The notes under the pieces were generated by a model. That model was not told the DNA's origin and did not search any database. It saw nothing but the letters and a program-made list of their open reading frames with translations. Position numbers and translations under genes: made by a program. Shown in pieces: positions 21,543 to 25,623 of a stretch of DNA of 25,623 bases (positions are counted from its first letter, which is position 1; each line of letters opens with the position of its first letter). This DNA comes from Geojedonia litorea. Lineage in GTDB: Bacteria; Bacteroidota; Bacteroidia; Flavobacteriales; Flavobacteriaceae. Where the stretch lies: contig NZ_JBHSGP010000006.1 of NCBI RefSeq assembly GCF_042654525.1, positions 1-25,623 on the forward strand, in the 5' to 3' direction.

Positions 21543-23597
21543 ATGAAAAAAATTATGTTTTTACTAATGCTTTTGACAAGTATGACTTTAGCTTCACAAG
21601 GGCAACTTTTTATTTTTACTCAAGTGCCTCTAGAAACGTGCCAAGGCACGGATCCAAATTCTTGTTTATCTATTGGTGTAGAAAGCGATTACGACTTTAG
21701 GGAAGTAGTACTGCATTTTGAGAACAAAAACAATACTAACGACAATTTTGGATTCGGAGTTCCAATATTAGGTAGTATTAATACCTATTGTAATAATTAT
21801 ACAGTAGGAGAAACATATCTAATCAAGGCTTTAGATATAGGGTTTGACCCACCGATTGAATCTGAAACATTTGAATACACTATTCTTGGCTGTTCTAATA
21901 TAGATAATGATAGTGATGGTTTTTATGCAGATGTTGATTGTAATGATAGTGATGCCGCTATTAATCCAGGAGCAGATGAAATCTGTGGTGATGGTATTGA
22001 CAATAATTGTGATGGCAATATTGATGAAGGTTGTGAAACCTGTCCTGATGCTGATAATGATGGCACCTGTGATGCCGATGACTTATGTCCAAGCGACCCC
22101 AATAAAATAGCACCAGGCGATTGTGGTTGTGGCACTCCAGATACCGATAGTGATGGTGATGGTGTAGCCGATTGTAACGATAACTGTCCTAATGATGCCA
22201 ATAAAACCGAACAGGGCGATTGCGGTTGTGGCACTCCAGACACCGATAGTGATGGTGATGGCGTAGCCGATTGTAACGATAACTGTCCTAATGATGCCAA
22301 TAAAACCGAACCTGGTGATTGTGGCTGTGGTGTAGCAGATGCTGACACCGATAATGATGGCGTTTTTGATTGCAATGACAGCGAAATTAATTCGCCATGT
22401 CCGAACAATGTCGATGCCAATGGCGTTTCTATAGATTCAGATTCCGACGGAACTCCTGATTGTAATGATGGCTGCCCTAGTGACCCAAATAAAACCGCTT
22501 CTGGAGATTGTGGTTGTGGTGTAGCTGATACCGATACGGATAGTGATGGGGTCCTCGATTGCAATGACAGCGAAATTAATTCGCCATGTCCAAACAATGT
22601 CGATGCCAATGGCGTTTCAATAGATTCCGATTCAGACGGAACTCCCGATTGTAATGATGGCTGCCCTAGTGACCCAAATAAAACCGCTCCAGGAGATTGT
22701 GGTTGTGGTACAGCTGATACCGACTCCGACTCCGATGGGACTCCCGATTGTATTGATGAATGTCCAAATGATTCAACTAATACCTGTAACAATTGTCCAG
22801 ACGCAGATAACGACACCGTTTGTGATGCAGAAGACAGATGTCCAGGAGCTGATGACTTGTTGGACTCCGATCGTGACGGCACACCAGATTGTTTAGATCT
22901 TTGTCCGAATGACAGAAACAAAACGGCACCCGGACTTTGTGGTTGCGGCACAAGCGATGCCGATAAAGATAATGATGGCGTTCCAGATTGTAATGATGTA
23001 TGTCCACGTGGACCAGACACCGATACTGATGGTGATGGTGTTCCCGATTGTATAGACATCTGTGCTGGTCAAGACGATAAATTGGATTCTGATGGTGATG
23101 GCCTACCAGATTGTGTAGACAGTTGTCCTAACGATGCTACAAATACCTGTTCAGGAAATACCTGTAGAGCAGGTTTATTTGAAATTTGCCATGTCAAGAA
23201 AAATGGTGACCGAACTACCATATGCGTTACACCAGATCAATGGGCGCGTCATAAAACGCATCCAGGCGATGTACTAGGTTCCTGTTCACCTTCTACAGCT
23301 AGAACAATGGAGCCTGAAAATATAATAACAGAAGAAGCACAGTTCAGTATTTATCCAAATCCTTTAAAAACAAATGGCCTATGGATTCAGGTTTCAGCGA
23401 GACAAAATAACGAGAAGTTTACAGCAAGCATATACGACCTAAATGGAAGAGTCCTCGCACAAAAAGTATTTGATTCCAATGATAAAACCAATCGTTATTT
23501 CTGGGAATTTAACAGTGAAACATGGGATAAAGGCATCTATCTATTAAAAATTGAAAGCGATGAGGGGCAAATCACTAAAAAAGTTGTGGTAAAATAA
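21543..23597 (+). CDS. T9SS-secreted acidic MopE/TSP3-type calcium-binding repeat protein
   Basis: 684 residues. The signal peptide is MKKIMFLLMLLTSMTLASQGQ. A short N-terminal beta domain (about 25-118) precedes a MopE-like metal-binding motif at about 120-163 ('DGFYADVDCNDSDAAINPG', 'CGDGIDNNCDGNIDEGC'). From about 165 to 535 come Asp/Cys-rich thrombospondin type 3-like repeats ('DTDSDGDGVADCNDNCPND', 'GDCGCG') that should bind many Ca2+ ions and be disulfide-stiffened. A Cys/His motif at about 545-580 ('FEICHVKKNGDRTTICV', 'HPGDVLGSC') resembles a small module found in other Bacteroidota exoproteins. The last 80 residues are a T9SS sorting domain ('FSIYPNPLKTNGLWIQV', 'IYDLNGRVLAQKV', 'KGIYLLKIESDEG', KKVVVK). 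Likely a surface stalk or adhesin. The long antisense ORF on the minus strand is an artefact of this composition. Confidence 0.9.
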   Translation: MKKIMFLLMLLTSMTLASQGQLFIFTQVPLETCQGTDPNSCLSIGVESDYDFREVVLHFENKNNTNDNFGFGVPILGSINTYCNNYTVGETYLIKALDIGFDPPIESETFEYTILGCSNIDNDSDGFYADVDCNDSDAAINPGADEICGDGIDNNCDGNIDEGCETCPDADNDGTCDADDLCPSDPNKIAPGDCGCGTPDTDSDGDGVADCNDNCPNDANKTEQGDCGCGTPDTDSDGDGVADCNDNCPNDANKTEPGDCGCGVADADTDNDGVFDCNDSEINSPCPNNVDANGVSIDSDSDGTPDCNDGCPSDPNKTASGDCGCGVADTDTDSDGVLDCNDSEINSPCPNNVDANGVSIDSDSDGTPDCNDGCPSDPNKTAPGDCGCGTADTDSDSDGTPDCIDECPNDSTNTCNNCPDADNDTVCDAEDRCPGADDLLDSDRDGTPDCLDLCPNDRNKTAPGLCGCGTSDADKDNDGVPDCNDVCPRGPDTDTDGDGVPDCIDICAGQDDKLDSDGDGLPDCVDSCPNDATNTCSGNTCRAGLFEICHVKKNGDRTTICVTPDQWARHKTHPGDVLGSCSPSTARTMEPENIITEEAQFSIYPNPLKTNGLWIQVSARQNNEKFTASIYDLNGRVLAQKVFDSNDKTNRYFWEFNSETWDKGIYLLKIESDEGQITKKVVVK
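22317..22694 (+). repeat. Two tandem 189-bp in-frame repeats inside the TSP3 gene
   Basis: The 63-codon units 22317-22505 and 22506-22694 encode nearly the same sequence, from DCGCGVAD through 'INSPCPNNVDANGVSID' to 'CPSDPNKTA'. A shorter 99-bp period (CPNDANKTE... modules) precedes them. Several differences between units are synonymous. Confidence 0.9.
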
Positions 23598-23687
23598 GTC
23601 TAAACAATAAAAATGATAGCTTAATTGAGCAAGTTAAGCAACACTTTTTGCTATATAACTTTAACTGTTAACAAAAACCATTGCATC

Positions 23688-25199
23688 ATGAAAATAAAAA
23701 TATTAATAATTATTACTCTATTTTTAAATTTAATAGCTTTTGCACAACCCGAAATAGCATGGCAGAATCATTTTGGAAGCACACAAGATGATTATGCTTA
23801 CTCCATAGTACAAACTATAGATGGAGGATTTGTTATGGCAGGGTATACATTAGGATCTAATGTAGATGTGACCAATCATCATGGTGGCAGAGATTTTTGG
23901 GTTGTAAAAACAAATTCATCTGGAAATTTGCAATGGCAAAAGGCGCTGGGAGGAGCTGGAACGGAAGTAGCATTTTCGATAATTCAAACTTCTGACAATG
24001 GTTACATTGTTGCTGGTTATGCTAATTCTTTTGATGGAGATATAACCGAAAGTTTCGGTGGTGAAGATATTTGGGTAGTAAAGTTGGATAGTTCAGGTAA
24101 TCTACAGTGGCAAAAAAGCTATGGCAACAGTAATCACCAAAGGGCATTTTCTATTATACCAACTTCTGGCGGAGGCTATGTATTGACAGGGGTTACGAGA
24201 ATAGATGCTAACGATACTGATTACATTGTAATAAAATTAGATAATGTTGGAAATGTAGAATGGCAGTACAATTATAGTTATGACACCAATAACAGTAATG
24301 ATGAAGCCCATACCATAGTACAAACTTTAGATGGCGGATATATTGTGACAGGTTATTCAGTACTATTTGAACATTTGGGGCTAAATTATTCTGATGCTTG
24401 GGTCATAAAATTAAATTCATCGGGTATTGCTCAATGGGATATACGATATGGTGGATCATTAATAGATTCTCTATGGGATATTCAACCTTCATCAGATGGC
24501 GGCTATATTATGGCTGGCTATTCTAGTTCAACCGATGGAGATATTACCAACAATAACGGTGGTGAAGATTATTGGGTTGTAAAAATTGATGCAATGGGTA
24601 ATTTACAATGGCAAAAATCATTAGGTGGCAGCAATAGTGAAAGGGCATTTTCTGTTCGAGAAACCACTGATGGAGGCTATATTGTATCTGGTTATACACA
24701 ATCTAACGATGGAGATATAACAAATGCTAAAGGGAGTCAAGATGGGTGGATAGTAAAATTAGACAATTCAGGAAATCTTCAATGGCAAAAAATATTGGGT
24801 GGGACTCAAAGTGATATAATAAGATCAATTATACAAACTACTAATAGTGGCTATATTACCATAGGAAACACAAGCTCTAATGATTCAGGAGTGGGAAACG
24901 TAGTAGGACGTCATGATTTTTGGATAGTTAGGTTTGGACCTGAAACATTAGGTGTTAATGATAGTCAAACTGATTATGAAAGACTATTGGTTTACCCTAA
25001 CCCTTCTAATGGCAAAATTCATTTATCAACACCATTTCAGGGTGTTTTAAATTATGAATTAACTGATATTAATGGAAGAGTCTTCCAAAAAGGAATCCTA
25101 GAAAATAACACTATAAATTATCAGCTAAACTCTGGGTTGTACTTATTGCAACTTAAAAATGCTGAAATAACTATTACAAAAAAAATTATAGTAGATTAA
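23688..25199 (+). CDS. T9SS-secreted protein with seven beta-propeller-like repeats
   Basis: 503 residues from the ATG at 23688. This start puts the signal peptide MKIKILIIITLFLNLIAFAQ at the N-terminus. A TTG 63 nt upstream (23625) would bury it, so I reject that start. Residues about 22-420 comprise seven repeats of about 55-60 residues, each starting near a Trp ('LQWQKSLGGS') and containing 'TxDGGYIVxGY', 'DGDITN' and 'DxWVVKLD'. Seven such units suggest a seven-bladed propeller. The C-terminus (about 435-503) is a T9SS sorting domain ('LLVYPNPSNGKIHLS', 'LTDINGRVFQKGI', 'LNSGLYLLQL', KKIIVD). No catalytic residues are obvious; probable roles are binding or structure at the cell surface. 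It lies 90 bp after the TSP3 gene, same strand, and converges on the rRNA operon end. Confidence 0.9.
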   Translation: MKIKILIIITLFLNLIAFAQPEIAWQNHFGSTQDDYAYSIVQTIDGGFVMAGYTLGSNVDVTNHHGGRDFWVVKTNSSGNLQWQKALGGAGTEVAFSIIQTSDNGYIVAGYANSFDGDITESFGGEDIWVVKLDSSGNLQWQKSYGNSNHQRAFSIIPTSGGGYVLTGVTRIDANDTDYIVIKLDNVGNVEWQYNYSYDTNNSNDEAHTIVQTLDGGYIVTGYSVLFEHLGLNYSDAWVIKLNSSGIAQWDIRYGGSLIDSLWDIQPSSDGGYIMAGYSSSTDGDITNNNGGEDYWVVKIDAMGNLQWQKSLGGSNSERAFSVRETTDGGYIVSGYTQSNDGDITNAKGSQDGWIVKLDNSGNLQWQKILGGTQSDIIRSIIQTTNSGYITIGNTSSNDSGVGNVVGRHDFWIVRFGPETLGVNDSQTDYERLLVYPNPSNGKIHLSTPFQGVLNYELTDINGRVFQKGILENNTINYQLNSGLYLLQLKNAEITITKKIIVD

Positions 25200-25221
25200 C
25201 TAATTATTTTACTAAAGGATT

Positions 25222-25260
25222 AAAAAAACAAAAGCCCTTCATATTTTTATGAAGGGCTTT
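25222..25260 (-). terminator. Intrinsic terminator of the rRNA operon
   Basis: Minus-strand stem with 12-bp perfect arms (25249-25260 and 25231-25242, 6-nt loop), GGGC in the stem, followed by a T-rich run TTTTGTTTTTTT just downstream. It begins 5 nt after the 5S 3' end. On the plus strand it lacks a following T run, so it is not an obvious terminator for the propeller gene. Confidence 0.9.
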
Positions 25261-25264
25261 AAAA

Positions 25265-25370
<106 letters not shown>

Positions 25371-25418
25371 AGTTATAGCTTTTTGCTATTGTCCTAAAAA
25401 GGAACTTTAGCATCCAGC

Positions 25419-25553
25419 GTCACGCTTTTAACGTGACAAATATCTTAACATATCGGAAAAAGGACGGCAGGCCGTCAACATGACATAAAAAATAATACAA
25501 GTTTGTATACTGCTTATAAAGACATTCCATCCCCCTTCCCTAAAGAAGGGGGA
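25419..25553. repeat. Three small hairpins in the 23S-5S spacer
   Basis: The spacer (about 25371-25556) contains three perfect stems: gtcacg/cgtgac (25419-25424, 25432-25437), gacggc/gccgtc (25463-25468, 25471-25476) and a 9-bp stem tcccccttc/gaaggggga (25530-25538, 25545-25553). The last lies a few nt from the 23S 3' end. They may be rRNA-processing structures. No tRNA or ORF is present in the spacer. Confidence 0.6.
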
Positions 25554-25556
25554 GGC

Positions 25557-25623
25557 TCAATAAGCCTATGGGTTATTAGTACTACTCGGCTATGACATTA
25601 CTGCCTTTACACCTATAGCCTAT
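25557..25623 (-). rRNA. rrl: 23S ribosomal RNA, 3' end (partial)
   Basis: On the minus strand the sequence ...GCCGAGTAGTACTAATAACC then CATAGGCTTATTG matches the conserved 3' tail of 23S rRNA (AGTACTAAT...GGCTTA). The gene continues beyond the right edge. The exact 3' end is uncertain by a few bases. Confidence 0.9.

Noticed and set aside
21923..23059. Long minus-strand ORF (378 codons) opposite the TSP3 gene
   Set aside because: It is the reverse of Asp/Cys-rich repeat codons, giving a Ser/Gln/Pro low-complexity product. The plus-strand frame has a signal peptide, known repeats and a T9SS tail.
23619..23639. GCTTAA/TTAAGC stem after the TSP3 gene as terminator
   Set aside because: Only 6 bp, AT-rich, and the T run begins several bases after the stem; too weak to call.
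23625..23687. Upstream TTG start for the propeller gene
   Set aside because: It adds 21 residues before a perfect signal peptide that starts at the ATG at 23688.

Overview
The window looks like a chromosomal segment of a marine-type member of the Flavobacteriia (Bacteroidota). The DNA is AT-rich. Three predicted secreted proteins end in type IX secretion (T9SS) C-terminal sorting domains. Two promoters fit the Bacteroidota pattern TTG/TTTG-N18-20-TAnnTTTG. The gene families (LytTR-TPR regulators, a TonB/ExbBD set, DUF4412-like proteins, NhaD) are typical of the group. I cannot name a genus from the sequence alone.

Layout. Positions 1-2615 (minus) hold the N-terminal 871 codons of a large surface protein that runs off the left edge. 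Its downstream part consists of near-identical 81-residue repeats. A PAS-LuxR regulator, a T9SS-exported protein and a membrane TPR-LytTR regulator follow, all on the minus strand. Two tandem tRNA-Val genes (anticodons GAC and TAC) lie at 7714-7904, each with its own intrinsic terminator and preceded by a strong promoter match. Positions 7966-11127 form a tight minus-strand operon read exbB-exbD-tonB-like-folC. Upstream of it lie an NhaD-type sodium/proton antiporter and anmK (cell-wall sugar recycling). anmK is divergent from an acyl-CoA dehydrogenase gene at 13945-15087.

The most interesting region is 15167-19421. A 999-residue exported TPR-CHAT protein, with an intact His/Cys pair and a C-terminal membrane anchor, converges on and overlaps a two-gene operon. 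That operon encodes an ECF sigma factor and a membrane protein laid out like an anti-sigma factor but carrying an extracytoplasmic TPR tail. This suggests a signalling module in which a caspase-like protease or scaffold in the cell envelope controls an ECF sigma factor. The functional link is inference.

Positions 19710-25199 (plus) hold a run of four exported-protein genes: two adjacent proteins with basic amphipathic N-termini (the second DUF4412-like), a MopE/TSP3-type acidic repeat protein with a T9SS tail, and a seven-repeat beta-propeller-like protein with a T9SS tail. The right edge is the 3' end of a leftward rRNA operon (23S end, spacer, 5S, terminator).
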